A stretch of DNA of 64,000 nucleotides from CALTSX01 sp051647685 (GCA_051647685.1 JBOFEG010000041.1:1-64000); one strand, 5' to 3'. Shown: positions 54,801-64,000, counted from the first letter of the stretch. Notes: generated from the sequence alone by a model not told the origin. Program-made: numbers and translations.

Positions 54801-55702
54801 ATGCCTCTACACAGGTTAATAATCAGACTGAAAAAGAATTCGAATTACAACTTGAACGGGACGATTTTTCAAGAAGATTTGAAAAACTTGCTGAAAGAGC
54901 TGAGAAACAATTTAAATCAGTAGAAGAGCAACTCGAATATACCTCAGACTTAGAAACTCAAGTACAAGCATTAGAAGATATTAATAAGGATCTAATAGCC
55001 ACGATAAATGCATTCAACAAAAGGAACATTATACCTAAAGTGAAAGAAGATTCACGAGAGTCACAGTCTATCGAAGCTGAAGATACAGAAACTGATATTA
55101 TAAAGAACAAAGAGTTAGAAACTGATTCCTCGCTCCAAGTAGAAACTTCTCCCGTCACATTTAATGATTTACCACCAAGGATTAAAACATTATTCAAGTT
55201 GTATGAAAAAGTAACTAATGATTTAACTGAGATTCAGTATTCTTCTAGCTCCCATAGATTTTATGAAGAATATAAAGAATCTAACGTTATTGCTGACCTC
55301 AAAAATTTTGCAAAGAGCTTAAAAAACATCGATCCTATTAGTGACGTTACTCTACCGAGTAACGAAGAGATTGATAGTTTATCAATACAAGTGCAGCAAA
55401 TATTACTACAAGAAAAAGAATTAGAAGAAGCTGAACTCGCTGAACACCAAACCGATTTTGATCAGCGCCTCAAGATATATAATCAACTTACTTCTGATTT
55501 ACAAAAATTTCAAAAAAAGCAAACAACACTCGCAGAACTTTATCAGAAATATGCGAATGCAAACGCTATGCGTGAACTCGAAATATTTGCGAGGCAAGAA
55601 CGCAATATACCACCTTCAAAAATATCCGTTGAAAAGAAAATTAGTGACCTTCGAGAATTACTAATTAAATTCGACAACGATCCCGACTCAACAGATCTTT
55701 AA
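51827..55702 (+). CDS. Large repeat and coiled-coil protein (1,291 aa), candidate secreted effector
   Basis: I do not recognise this protein. In order it has: an N-terminal helical part (1-100); a basic, Ser-rich stretch with an odd NNYYCCVGSHDAH segment; three 38-residue tandem repeats from residue 237 and a partial fourth; a helical module near 395-450; coiled-coil segments about 598-765 and 1015-1085 that share RRFExLAExxExxFK; ASTQ-type Thr/Gln motifs; and three degenerate ~75-85-residue modules (about 811-890, 1115-1197, 1211-1284) with F/LYxKYxxS or YxKYANA cores. It is hydrophilic and without a signal peptide, like type III effectors. The pattern of low-complexity and coiled coil recalls chlamydial effectors, but this is inference. 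ATG 51827 or 51836 may be the start. Confidence 0.6.
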   Translation: METMTSDWKSTIHNAYTNPEQLHLILQQTIPSLIKDEIQRLANLILFQNNVQSRADSLQVPVDMKFTGDSLNIRISKNAPWISLLPSSQPMSPEEKAVDAVRRDVMQKIALLWGGVSNGSSTESDSVNNSTFEPSRGHRKAPERTRSKRSKRAEKNKKPSSQKEPFTRISRNKIDCSTHTTNNYYCCVGSHDAHSNRKKENTQAPRGDMNTQTDPIFNPLFKNQNIFRNNRERGSSEDSSSDKLDHGSTGSFSSKRQMRHKSPLSPSHSNANESEDSSSDKSDHGSTGSFSSKRQMRHKPPLPPSHSNANESEDSSSDKSDHGSTGSFSSKRQMRHKSPLPPSHSNANESEDSSSDKSDQTDSTLFMQKRGTFSKQLNTEPMPTLRPIPSKADDSFAEIKKFIQTYNTESKPVSHLRAFLELQVELTQEKPNEAKINNLLSILKADALQIGIETPQTRVEKFVQLEKITSSAEFENLERFLKDSIKETNAFIEIVNSVEEDLAPETISSLLRNRDILINIQNLLDFPSPLTISSDRVNSLLHQLDLTTLQLIHHNSDLEIPFIDEDFDDQSIIVGSVIENSTPKQIDASIQRDTHQTDEEIELLEKLQELSARFEELATSISLTVEKSPTASATTQSDDYRTDKEIKLQKKVQFLSKKYENLAGTILKQSKVEEKQQANIRELQFDLARTKDELVVALRRFETLAESTETKFKIAEDQSEYIRNLERELEQSQQLLMSITTPKINSSRFGSKKISSETQVEDNDFIEDIENTPLSLGATQKTEDTDDLSPLVKTQVQAPVSSESEDGDEGISELLNQYQELNKDLQRVKKDDASSVEGFYKKYANSGIHTQLNVLVDHLRFNQDPLNPSRDIVLKRRQDTLDMFYLFDKNFSQEVSDDSGNETDKAAGLLELSSLEDEAPTIQDSAAIENPQDNTSIRKNTVVANASTQSEQPNIADASRQNEKPHTTDIFTQVKKTPLTSVSTQAGRATANASTQVNNQTEKEFELQLERDDFSRRFEKLAERAEKQFKSVEEQLEYTSDLETQVQALEDINKDLIATINAFNKRNIIPKVKEDSRESQSIEAEDTETDIIKNKELETDSSLQVETSPVTFNDLPPRIKTLFKLYEKVTNDLTEIQYSSSSHRFYEEYKESNVIADLKNFAKSLKNIDPISDVTLPSNEEIDSLSIQVQQILLQEKELEEAELAEHQTDFDQRLKIYNQLTSDLQKFQKKQTTLAELYQKYANANAMRELEIFARQERNIPPSKISVEKKISDLRELLIKFDNDPDSTDL
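52535..52905 (+). repeat. 114-bp tandem repeat, three full copies and a partial fourth, within a gene
   Basis: Repeat units start at 52535, 52649, 52763 and 52877, exactly 114 bp (38 codons) apart. Copies differ at only a few bases, so amplification is recent. Each unit encodes EDSSSDK(S/L)DHGSTGSF and a basic part ending HSNANES. The fourth copy breaks off after about ten codons. The number of copies would be expected to vary among strains. Confidence 0.9.
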
Positions 55703-56022
55703 GCGCTCTTAATGGCTGCTTTCTCATCAGAATTTTTTCTGACTTCTGTAATAGACTGCTTAGCTATCTCAATCTTAGACTCAGCCGTTTTAAGAATTAC
55801 ACTATCTGCTTTTATAGAATCTATAATCCCTATAATTCCAAAAGCACTGATTTGATCTCCTTTCTTAAGAGCAGCGCGTTGATTTTCTAAATGCTTTCTC
55901 CTTTTTTGTTCCGGTCTAAACAGAAGAAAATAGAAAAATACAAGAATGACGCCGATCATGATAAAAGTTTGCCACAGATTACCCGTAGGATGTTGTTGCG
56001 CTAAAATTGCATACATAATCAA
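55699..56022 (-). CDS. yajC: Sec translocase accessory subunit YajC
   Basis: YajC is a small membrane protein of the SecDF-YajC complex that assists protein export. The 107-residue sequence has one hydrophobic helix followed by the family motif LLFRPEQKRRK and the soluble domain GDQISAFGIIGIIDSI. It ends 4 bp inside the end of the large repeat-protein gene (convergent). In Chlamydia yajC follows nqrF; here several genes lie between. Start fixed by length. Confidence 0.92.
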   Translation of the reverse strand: MIMYAILAQQHPTGNLWQTFIMIGVILVFFYFLLFRPEQKRRKHLENQRAALKKGDQISAFGIIGIIDSIKADSVILKTAESKIEIAKQSITEVRKNSDEKAAIKSA

Positions 56023-56147
56023 GACCTTATTCTTACCGTAAAAGATAATTTATTTAGATTGCCTGAATCTGACAAAGAAAATCAAGAAAAATGAGGTCTC
56101 ACTTGAGAGTTTTGAATACCCACGTGAAAGAGCTTATGCTTTTAACT

Positions 56148-56417
56148 TTACTTGCGTCTTCTATTTCTGTTTCTAACCACTCTCTTTTGATTTTTCTTTT
56201 TAAAGTTTTTTCGTTGAATAGCTGGTTTTTTAAGAAGGCCTTTTTTTTCTGCAGCTACTGATTCTTTGCGGAATATCTTTGAACACTTCCCAAATTGAAT
56301 CGTAAGTGTGCGAGTTCTTTGTGCTGCAGTCTTGTTTCCTTTTTCAGTTTTATGCAAATTAAGTTTAATTTTATCTAATAGTTTATACATTTCAGTTATG
56401 GTGTGTTTCAATGACAT
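56148..56417 (-). CDS. hctA: Histone H1-like protein Hc1
   Basis: Hc1 condenses the chlamydial chromosome in elementary bodies. The 89-residue protein begins with a helical part like Hc1 (KTEKGNKTAAQRTRT and FRKESVAAEKKGLLKK correspond to chlamydial segments) and ends in a basic tail with many Arg and Asn residues. Chlamydia trachomatis Hc1 is about 125 residues with a Lys/Ala/Pro-rich tail, so this one is short and unusually Arg-rich. It lies in the yajC neighbourhood, as in Chlamydia. A diagnostic gene for the phylum. Confidence 0.9.
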   Translation of the reverse strand: MSLKHTITEMYKLLDKIKLNLHKTEKGNKTAAQRTRTLTIQFGKCSKIFRKESVAAEKKGLLKKPAIQRKNFKKKNQKRVVRNRNRRRK

Positions 56418-56578
56418 TGATATTCTCCTAAACTGATCCTATGTAACTAAGACAATTACATAGATTTTTTTTTATTTATATTCAACTATTAAAGTTACAA
56501 GAATCACATTGCTAAAAAACAATGTATTTTATAAAAATTTCCTGCACAATTCGTCTAACTTAAATCCCTGGCTTTGTT

Positions 56579-57442
56579 ATGGACAATGGAATAATTTTTC
56601 TAAATAACCAATTTACCACTATGACGGGAGCATCTATTCCCCTATTTGATTTAGGAGTAGTCCGCGGTTATGGTGTCTTCGATTATCTTCGCACGTATAA
56701 CAAAGTGCCCTTCCATTTGCACAAACACCTTTCTCGATTTATACTTTCTGCAAAATCCATTGGGTTATTTGTCCCGAAAACATTATCTGAAATTGAAGTG
56801 CTGATTACAGATATGATGACTAGAGTAGTAGCAGATGAACTCAGCATTAAATTAATCCTTACTGGCGGCATTTCTGAGGATCAACTAACTTTCGAAAACG
56901 AACCAACCCTTGCCATTGCAGTATATCCATTTGCCCCCCTTGTAACGCAAGAGGAATACGCACGTGGGTTTTCTGTTATCATCACGAAACATGAAAGAAT
57001 TCTTCCAGAGTCCAAAACGCTTGTATATCTCCCGGCTATTTTAGCTCTACAAGAAGCAAAAAAGCTCGGATTTGACGATGCACTTTATATGAATAGCCGC
57101 AATCACCTTTTAGAGAGTACTACGAGTAATCTTTTTGCTTTTAAAGAAGGTAAACTTTACACGCCAAATCAAGAAATACTTAGCGGAATTACGAGAGAAG
57201 TAATTCTCTCAATTGCGAAAAAACATTTTGAAGTACATGAGGAGCCTATTCTTTATAACGAGTTAGATTCTATTGATGAAATATTTTTAACTTCTAGCAA
57301 TAAAGAGATTGTACCCGTGGTCGCTGTTAATAAGCATCAAATTGGTACGGGACTGCCAGGAGAACAAACTAAATTTCTAATGAAAGAATTTGCTGCTTAC
57401 ACGCAAGTTATCTCTAACACTTATGTGACAAGCTCCGAATAA
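56579..57442 (+). CDS. Class IV PLP-dependent aminotransferase
   Basis: A fold-type IV aminotransferase of 287 residues (IlvE/DAAT/PabC superfamily). The PLP lysine is Lys146 in SKTLVYLP, and the glutamate and SNLF segment lie in LLESTTSNLFAFK. It could be a branched-chain or D-amino acid aminotransferase or an aminodeoxychorismate lyase; the superfamily cannot be divided by eye. It stands as an isolated plus-strand gene. Its start is preceded by a weak ribosome site. Confidence 0.85.
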   Translation: MDNGIIFLNNQFTTMTGASIPLFDLGVVRGYGVFDYLRTYNKVPFHLHKHLSRFILSAKSIGLFVPKTLSEIEVLITDMMTRVVADELSIKLILTGGISEDQLTFENEPTLAIAVYPFAPLVTQEEYARGFSVIITKHERILPESKTLVYLPAILALQEAKKLGFDDALYMNSRNHLLESTTSNLFAFKEGKLYTPNQEILSGITREVILSIAKKHFEVHEEPILYNELDSIDEIFLTSSNKEIVPVVAVNKHQIGTGLPGEQTKFLMKEFAAYTQVISNTYVTSSE

Positions 57443-57499
57443 TTTCACTACTTACCAGTAACATGGTATAATCTTTTGTGTGAGTCTGGGAAATACAAC

Positions 57500-58587
57500 T
57501 TAAAGATATTTATCAAATTCTTGTATAAGATTTTGATAGATACTAGCTAACTTATACTTTCGCCCTTTGTTTGATGAATCAACTACTTCTAAAAATCCAT
57601 TTTTGACCCAAGAAGAACACAATGCAGATCCCGTCCGTTGCTTAAAACCAAAGAGCGCACTCACTTGATGGCTTGTGATTGTTTCATATTCCTTAAATAA
57701 TATAAGTGCTTTTCTTTGACGAAGGTCTAACTTTTTAAGAAGAATACTTTGATCTGATCTTCCATTTTGACTTGCCTCAATCATATACTCTATGACATTT
57801 TCGAATGCATTCGCCATTCCTTCAACAAAATACTCTACCCATTTAGTGATATCTGCCTTAGCACGCCCTTGATAGTAATTATGAGATATACCTATATGAA
57901 TTGCTTCATAATAAGCTTCCAAATTTCGAGCATAAAGGAATAAAGCCCCTTCAAATCATATTCACCAAGATACAGTATCAATGTGGTAAGTAATATCTAG
58001 CTGTTCTACCATTACCATCATAATAGGGATGGATAGTTGCAAATTGTAAATGAACAATACTTGCTTTAATTGGATAAGGGATATCCTTACTCTCATTAAT
58101 CCAATCCACCATAGCAGACAGTAAAGGTTTTACATCCTTAGCTTCTGGAGGCATATAAATATTTTTTTTTTGCTATCCTGAATTATATTTTGTTCTGTTC
58201 TATACTTAGTCGGCTTAACCTTTAACTTTCCGCCTGCCATTACGATTGCATGTGGAGTTTGTACTATTTTTTCTGTGAGTGACATACCTTAGCCCATATT
58301 TCTACTTGAGAAAGTGCTGCATAATACCCTTTTACCTCACGCTCATCTCGTTCTCTTCCTGGGAAGTGACCTTGATACTTCAACACTGTTACAATTTGAT
58401 TTGGTTCTAAACGATTACCTTCGATCATCGTAGAATAGTGAGTCGTATAGAGTCTTGCGCTTTCTTTTAAAGAATGCAGTACCATAGCAGTTAGGGGAAG
58501 ATATAAGGATTTTCCCTTTACAGCTTCAATACGCATAAGATTTTTTATAATCTTTGGCGTAGTGGTATAATTGGGTTGAAATTTCAT
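57500..58587 (-). pseudogene. Fic-family protein pseudogene (several frameshifts)
   Basis: The pieces of one Fic gene lie in different frames on the minus strand. The N-terminus (58264-58587) has a Fic_N-type segment with STMIEGNRLEPNQ. The middle frames hold a continuation starting MSLTEKIVQTPHAIVMAGG, a stretch with YMPPEAKDVKPLL and the full Fic active-site motif HPYYDGNGRT (near 58000), each ended by frameshifts. The C-terminus (57500-57922) is a winged-helix-like tail. At least four frame changes are visible, one at a run of about ten A/T near 58161-58170. Fic proteins AMPylate or otherwise modify target proteins; here the gene is dead unless the shifts are sequencing errors. Confidence 0.85.
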
Positions 58588-58720
58588 AAGTATATCGGCA
58601 ATTTATCGGAAGTTCTTATGCCGATATTATGCCGATAAATCAAGGCTTTTTTAAAAAATTTCAATACACTATACAGAATTAAAGATTGGTAGAATTTCTA
58701 AAGAAGGAACTCTAAACATC

Positions 58721-61700
58721 TCAAAACCTCCACTTAGCCCCCAAGTTTACCGCCTGAACAAAATCGCCCCGAGTAAACTCCGCTCTATAATTCATAAGCA
58801 GATCAAAGCTTGGACAATAAGAGATCGTTGCGCCCCACTCCATAAAAATCCGATTAATAGAACCCATGTAAGTTTTGGTATCAAAACTACAAGCGCAAGC
58901 ACTATAGTTGTCGAGTTTAGAGTGGAAGGTTCTATTAGATAAATGAGCAATCCCATGCCAACCGAGATCTAGATAAGCTTTAGCGCAAGTGCAATCAGCC
59001 TCTGTTTGTACTTGGATTTTGATAGATACAAGCGTATCTAAGAAGCCGAAGTATTTGGATTCTGTCTGTAAATTCAATCCCTTAGGCTTATCTTCTGAAA
59101 TAGAACTTAAGAATACATTGGTCTGAACGAGAGTGACTCTTGGGATAAAAGAAATATAGTTGTATCTCGCAGTGTACTCTGCAGAGAGAATTTCCGCTAC
59201 ATCCCAATAGTGAGGATTTGCTTTGGCTTTGATAGGATAGCCTATGAAAAGATTGTGAAAAACAGAGGTATTAGTGTAAGCTCCGAGTACTCCGTAGGAG
59301 AAGTGCAAATCGTTTTTCTTATATGCTAGCTTAGTATCGAGATAGGCTCCATTTGAGTCTGCTGTTCCTCTATGATCTGCCCATTGGGTATGGGTGTGGA
59401 GGTAACTTACGCAGATTTGTATGTTATAGTTTGTAGGATGTTGGATGGAATACTGGAGGCACAGGCCTCCAGTATTCTGTTCGTAGTTGGGGAGGTGATC
59501 ATGTTCTCTGCGAACGTCGTTTCTATAGTATAAGGGCAGGAGGGTGAAAGAGTTTTGTATTGTAGGACATTCTTCTTCACAAGGAGTTGGGTTCTGAGTG
59601 AGTAAATATTGTATGCATCGAGATTCTCCGATGGGAAGGGCTCCGTAATGCTCGGGGGTTAAGCTGGCGAGGGCTTTGGTGTAAGAATTTAGAGGTAAAC
59701 GAAAGAGGTTGTTAAGGAGGTTGACTAGATAATCGTTTTCGAAGGGGAAGTTGTCGCAGAAAAGGTAATTGGCTAGGTTTTTTTTGTTACTGCGTAAGTT
59801 ACTGGATTGTATTGGCAATATGATTTGAGGTTCGACAAAGGTTAGGTTAAAATCGTTGGGAGTGATTTCAAGTTGGGCGGTGAAGCGGGAGTTGGAAGAG
59901 ATTTGATTGAAAAAACCATTGAATCCGCCATCGGCGTGGATGAGTTTGTAGTTCTGGTCTTTTTGGTAGATTCCTGGCTCGAGATATAAGTCTAGGGCTC
60001 CGTCAATCAGAGCGGTTCCTTTGATGATGAGGTGGTCGGATTGATTGCCGGGACGCATTTGGAGCATGAGGAATCCATAGGGGTTTTGGGTATAGTTACC
60101 ACCTATGGTTAGTGTGCCGATTTGGTCTGCGCTGGGTTTGACAATGCCGCTGTTGGTGACGTTCCCAGCGGCAGTGCCAGTGCCTTGCAAGGTTCCGTCG
60201 GATTTGACGTTGATGTTGGAGGGAAAGGTGCCGTCGACTTGTAATGTTCCTTGGTTGATGTTGAGGTCGCCGGTGTGTGTAGAGGTGCCAACTTCACGCC
60301 ACGTGCCAGTTCCTGATTTATTGATGATACCATTGCCACTGACGTTACCGTTAGTGGTGAGAGTTGTACCGCCGGGTGTGTCGATGCCTCCCGTTCCACT
60401 GGCAACGATGGGGTTGGTTAGGGTTAGGGTTTTGGTGGATTGCAGAGTTCCGCCATTGAGTGTGATGGAGGCGGTTTGTGATCCGAGAGCTTTGGGATCA
60501 GGGATGGAGAGTGTTCCATCTTCAATACTGGTACCGCCACGGTAATTGTTGTTGGTGTTGGATAGGATGAGTTGGCCGGGACCTTGTTTGATGATGCCAC
60601 TGTCGAGATGGCCAGCAGGGGCTTCTAGGTCGGCCATGATGGAGTAGGAGGCGGTGAGGGATTGTTGGTTGTTGAAGATTACTTTGGCCTCCCGAAAGAG
60701 GAAGATGTCGGGGGCGTATCCTTGGCCGGGATTGCCTCCACTTCCTCCTAGGACGGAGTTACTAGACATGGAGACATTATCATTAATAACGCAGGTAGCA
60801 GTGTCTCCGACGAAGATGGCTCCTCCAAGGCCGGCTCCGCCTCCTGACATGTTGTTAAATCCATTACCCCCATAATGGCCACCTTTTCCCAAAAAGATTC
60901 CGTTTATATCTTTACTATTTCCTCCACCACCTCCAAAGCCACCCCCTCCCCCTTTACAATCGGGAGAACATGACGCGGAACTTCCTCCCCCCCCAAAGCC
61001 GCCACCAGCACCAGAATTAACAACACCTCCACCACTTCCAAAACCACCCCCTCCTCCACCTTGCCTAAAATCAATACCATTTCCTCCACCATTTCCTCCG
61101 CCGTTACCACCGCCTCCTCCGCCATAAGTTCCAAGACCGCCGCCGCCGCCTCCTCCTCCGCCGCCGCAATAACCTCCACTTCCACCATTTTTTTCATCCT
61201 TTGGAGACAGTCCAGAACCAATCCCTCCTCCTTTCCCACCAATATATGTTTCATTAGATCCCCCATCCCCTCCGCCATAACCATTTAAGAATTTAGATCC
61301 ATCACTGCCTCCACCATTACTAATAAATCCCGAAAAATCACCACCTCCTTTATTAGTGGTAGCGTGTTTATTGAGAGTTGAAAAACTAGACCCACCTCCA
61401 GAAAATCTTGTTCTACCCTCACCTCCTTTCGCTTTGCAATTAACAATAGATGTATTTTCTAAAGTAAAAGTATTCCCTCGATCTATATAAACACCGCCTC
61501 CAGCACCCATTCCACCGCCTCCACCATCTCCCCCAATGGCAGCACCATTTTGCAATATGCAATTATTAACGGTCAGATCAGCCATAATGGTAGCAAATAA
61601 CCTATATTCTCCTTGTCCATTGATAGGTTGCTTTGCATTGGAATTTATAACGGTATTTTTCTTTATTACGGGGAGATCGCTTCCAACAGAAATGGGACTA

Positions 61701-61879
61701 TTCCCGGGGATTTGTAGATTAATGGTATTTGATCCATCACTTCCCGCATTAATATTAGTGATGGCTTGACGCAGACTTCCTGCACCGCTGTCGCTGGAAT
61801 TAGTGACGGTTTCAGTTTGTGAATAAACTACAGATAAGTAGATAGAAGAAACTACTAAAGAAAGTGGAAAAAATTTCAT
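58721..61879 (-). CDS. Gly-rich autotransporter
   Basis: A 1,052-residue surface protein with a signal peptide (about residues 1-20), a parallel-beta-helix-like passenger and a C-terminal beta-barrel ending in Phe (GAKWRF), the type V autotransporter hallmark. The passenger includes a long Gly/Ser/Asn-rich low-complexity part (about residues 105-400), a GGAIFVGD motif like the GGAI of Pmp proteins, then autotransporter-associated strand repeats (GTLSIPDP, GTLQSTKT, GTLQVDGT, DGTLQGTG). The barrel carries many cysteines. Base composition is clearly more GC-rich than the surrounding DNA, chiefly from the Gly/Thr codons. It may be an adhesin; target unknown. It lies just downstream of the rRNA operon terminator. 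Confidence 0.85.
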   Translation of the reverse strand: MKFFPLSLVVSSIYLSVVYSQTETVTNSSDSGAGSLRQAITNINAGSDGSNTINLQIPGNSPISVGSDLPVIKKNTVINSNAKQPINGQGEYRLFATIMADLTVNNCILQNGAAIGGDGGGGGMGAGGGVYIDRGNTFTLENTSIVNCKAKGGEGRTRFSGGGSSFSTLNKHATTNKGGGDFSGFISNGGGSDGSKFLNGYGGGDGGSNETYIGGKGGGIGSGLSPKDEKNGGSGGYCGGGGGGGGGGLGTYGGGGGGNGGGNGGGNGIDFRQGGGGGGFGSGGGVVNSGAGGGFGGGGSSASCSPDCKGGGGGFGGGGGNSKDINGIFLGKGGHYGGNGFNNMSGGGAGLGGAIFVGDTATCVINDNVSMSSNSVLGGSGGNPGQGYAPDIFLFREAKVIFNNQQSLTASYSIMADLEAPAGHLDSGIIKQGPGQLILSNTNNNYRGGTSIEDGTLSIPDPKALGSQTASITLNGGTLQSTKTLTLTNPIVASGTGGIDTPGGTTLTTNGNVSGNGIINKSGTGTWREVGTSTHTGDLNINQGTLQVDGTFPSNINVKSDGTLQGTGTAAGNVTNSGIVKPSADQIGTLTIGGNYTQNPYGFLMLQMRPGNQSDHLIIKGTALIDGALDLYLEPGIYQKDQNYKLIHADGGFNGFFNQISSNSRFTAQLEITPNDFNLTFVEPQIILPIQSSNLRSNKKNLANYLFCDNFPFENDYLVNLLNNLFRLPLNSYTKALASLTPEHYGALPIGESRCIQYLLTQNPTPCEEECPTIQNSFTLLPLYYRNDVRREHDHLPNYEQNTGGLCLQYSIQHPTNYNIQICVSYLHTHTQWADHRGTADSNGAYLDTKLAYKKNDLHFSYGVLGAYTNTSVFHNLFIGYPIKAKANPHYWDVAEILSAEYTARYNYISFIPRVTLVQTNVFLSSISEDKPKGLNLQTESKYFGFLDTLVSIKIQVQTEADCTCAKAYLDLGWHGIAHLSNRTFHSKLDNYSACACSFDTKTYMGSINRIFMEWGATISYCPSFDLLMNYRAEFTRGDFVQAVNLGAKWRF

Positions 61880-61964
61880 CTAAAAAAAAGTTTATAATTT
61901 CTTTATAGGTGTAACAAAAGAAAAAATAAAATCGAAGAATTTTTTAATATGAAAATTTTTGAAC

Positions 61965-61996
61965 AAAAAAAAGCCATTATACCGAAGTATAATGGC
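61965..61996 (-). terminator. Rho-independent terminator of the rRNA operon
   Basis: On the minus strand: GCCATTATAC, loop TTCG, GTATAATGGC, then eight T. The 10-bp stem is perfect and the UUCG tetraloop is especially stable. It lies 3' of the 5S gene, before the autotransporter gene on the same strand. Confidence 0.92.
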
Positions 61997-62005
61997 AAAA
62001 TGAAA

Positions 62006-62120
62006 ACTTGGCAACGACCTACTCTTCCACACTCTTGTGTGCAGTACCATCGGCGATGAAGAACTTGACTTCTGAGTTCGGGATGGGATCAGGTATATCC
62101 TCTTCTCTATAGCCACCAAG
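62006..62120 (-). rRNA. rrf: 5S ribosomal RNA
   Basis: The minus strand encodes a 5S rRNA of about 115 nt: the paired ends (CTTGG...CCAAG) close the molecule, and the internal segments (AAC...CCGAUC-type loops, e.g. CGAACTCAGAAGT) match the bacterial 5S pattern. It follows the 23S gene in the order 16S-23S-5S. Ends are estimated by the terminal helix, within a few bases. Confidence 0.9.
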
Positions 62121-62256
62121 AAAAAAATAATTGAAAATATGAATTAAACATTTATCGATTTAAGACGACGCTTGAGAACTTTTAGCGTACCGTAAAGCAC
62201 GTTTATCATTATAGATAGGTCTATGATAAACATAAAACTATCTATAAAGAAAAAAA
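62121..62256 (-). other. 23S-5S spacer with two overlapping stems
   Basis: The spacer has a perfect 9-bp inverted repeat (62201-62209 with 62223-62231), while the loop segment TATAGATAG (62210-62218) is exactly complementary to CTATCTATA (62238-62246). Together they would form an H-type pseudoknot, or two mutually exclusive hairpins. Such spacers hold RNase III/E processing sites. No tRNA lies between the genes. Confidence 0.45.

Positions 62257-64000
<1,744 letters not shown>

Noticed and set aside
60418..60435. Telomere-like TTAGGGTTAGGG run on the plus strand
   Set aside because: It lies inside the autotransporter gene and encodes Leu/Thr/Asn codons on the minus strand; two units are easily found by chance.
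60904..61288. Long plus and minus ORFs opposite the Gly-rich passenger
   Set aside because: They arise from the GC-biased repeat codons in other frames; the signal peptide, repeat pattern and barrel end all fit the 1,052-residue frame.

Overview
This window is a 64 kb piece of an AT-rich bacterial chromosome that I assign to the phylum Chlamydiota (order Chlamydiales), most likely an environmental 'chlamydia-like' lineage rather than genus Chlamydia. The diagnostic content is a Na+-translocating NADH dehydrogenase (nqrBCDE in one place, nqrF elsewhere), a histone H1-like Hc1 protein, LL-diaminopimelate aminotransferase (dapL), a helix-turn-helix/PTS-IIA fusion beside a plain ptsN, a short AMP nucleosidase, an Inc-like small membrane protein and a lone gcvH near lplA. 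Several blocks follow gene orders I remember from Chlamydia trachomatis: nqrBCDE-gcvH-...-lplA-clpC; ptsN-ptsN-dut-accD-sodA-...-radA/rnc; tkt/alaS/mfd followed by amn and efp; and nqrF...yajC...hctA. Features unlike Chlamydia, as I recall that genus, are an archaeal/eukaryotic-type prolyl-tRNA synthetase, glutamine-dependent NAD synthetase, HtpG, and a candidate polymorphic toxin with an immunity gene. The 23S rRNA part seen has no intron at the site used in Simkania.

Layout. 0.2-5.6 kb (minus): a ComF-like zinc protein and a giant AsmA/TamB-like protein. 5.7-9.5 kb (plus): nqrBCDE, with a good sigma66-type promoter. 9.6-15.6 kb (minus): a tiny Cys-rich membrane protein, then the operon lplA-proS-PpiD-like-CBM9-like-gcvH. 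15.7-18.3 kb (plus): clpC. 18.4-25.3 kb (minus): a tightly packed operon rnc-radA-hemD-like-sodA-accD-dut-ptsN-HTH/ptsN-methyltransferase. 25.4-29.4 kb (plus): dapL and three unrecognised genes that look lineage-specific. 29.4-31.4 kb: transketolase (minus). 31.5-38.3 kb: alaS-mfd-EamA transporter (plus). 38.3-40.9 kb (minus): the toxin/immunity pair. 41-43.2 kb (minus): amn and an NSS-family transporter. 43.3-45.4 kb (plus): Inc-like gene, efp and epmA. 45.4-48.3 kb (minus): nqrF-nadE. 48.5-50.4 kb: htpG (plus), ending at a shared hairpin terminator with a mscS-type channel (minus). 51.2-55.7 kb: a 586-bp non-coding gap and a 1,291-residue repeat/coiled-coil protein. 55.7-57.4 kb: yajC, hctA and a class IV aminotransferase. 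57.5-58.6 kb: a frameshifted Fic pseudogene. 58.7-61.9 kb: a Gly-rich autotransporter. 62-64 kb: the end of an rRNA operon (23S-5S, minus strand) with a textbook terminator.

How it fits together: the housekeeping part covers sodium-based respiration (Nqr, with NAD supply through NadE), lipoylation (LplA/GcvH), fatty-acid initiation (AccD), peptidoglycan precursor supply (DapL), translation (ProRS, AlaRS, EF-P with its modifier EpmA, rRNA), repair (Mfd, RadA) and proteostasis (ClpC, HtpG). Between these conserved blocks lie accessory genes likely to face the host or competitors: the toxin/immunity pair, the repeat protein, the autotransporter, the Inc-like protein, the unknown cluster at 26.7-29.4 kb and the decayed Fic gene. 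No transposase, CRISPR array or tRNA was recognised. All assignments were made by eye from the sequence, and comparisons with Chlamydia are from memory.
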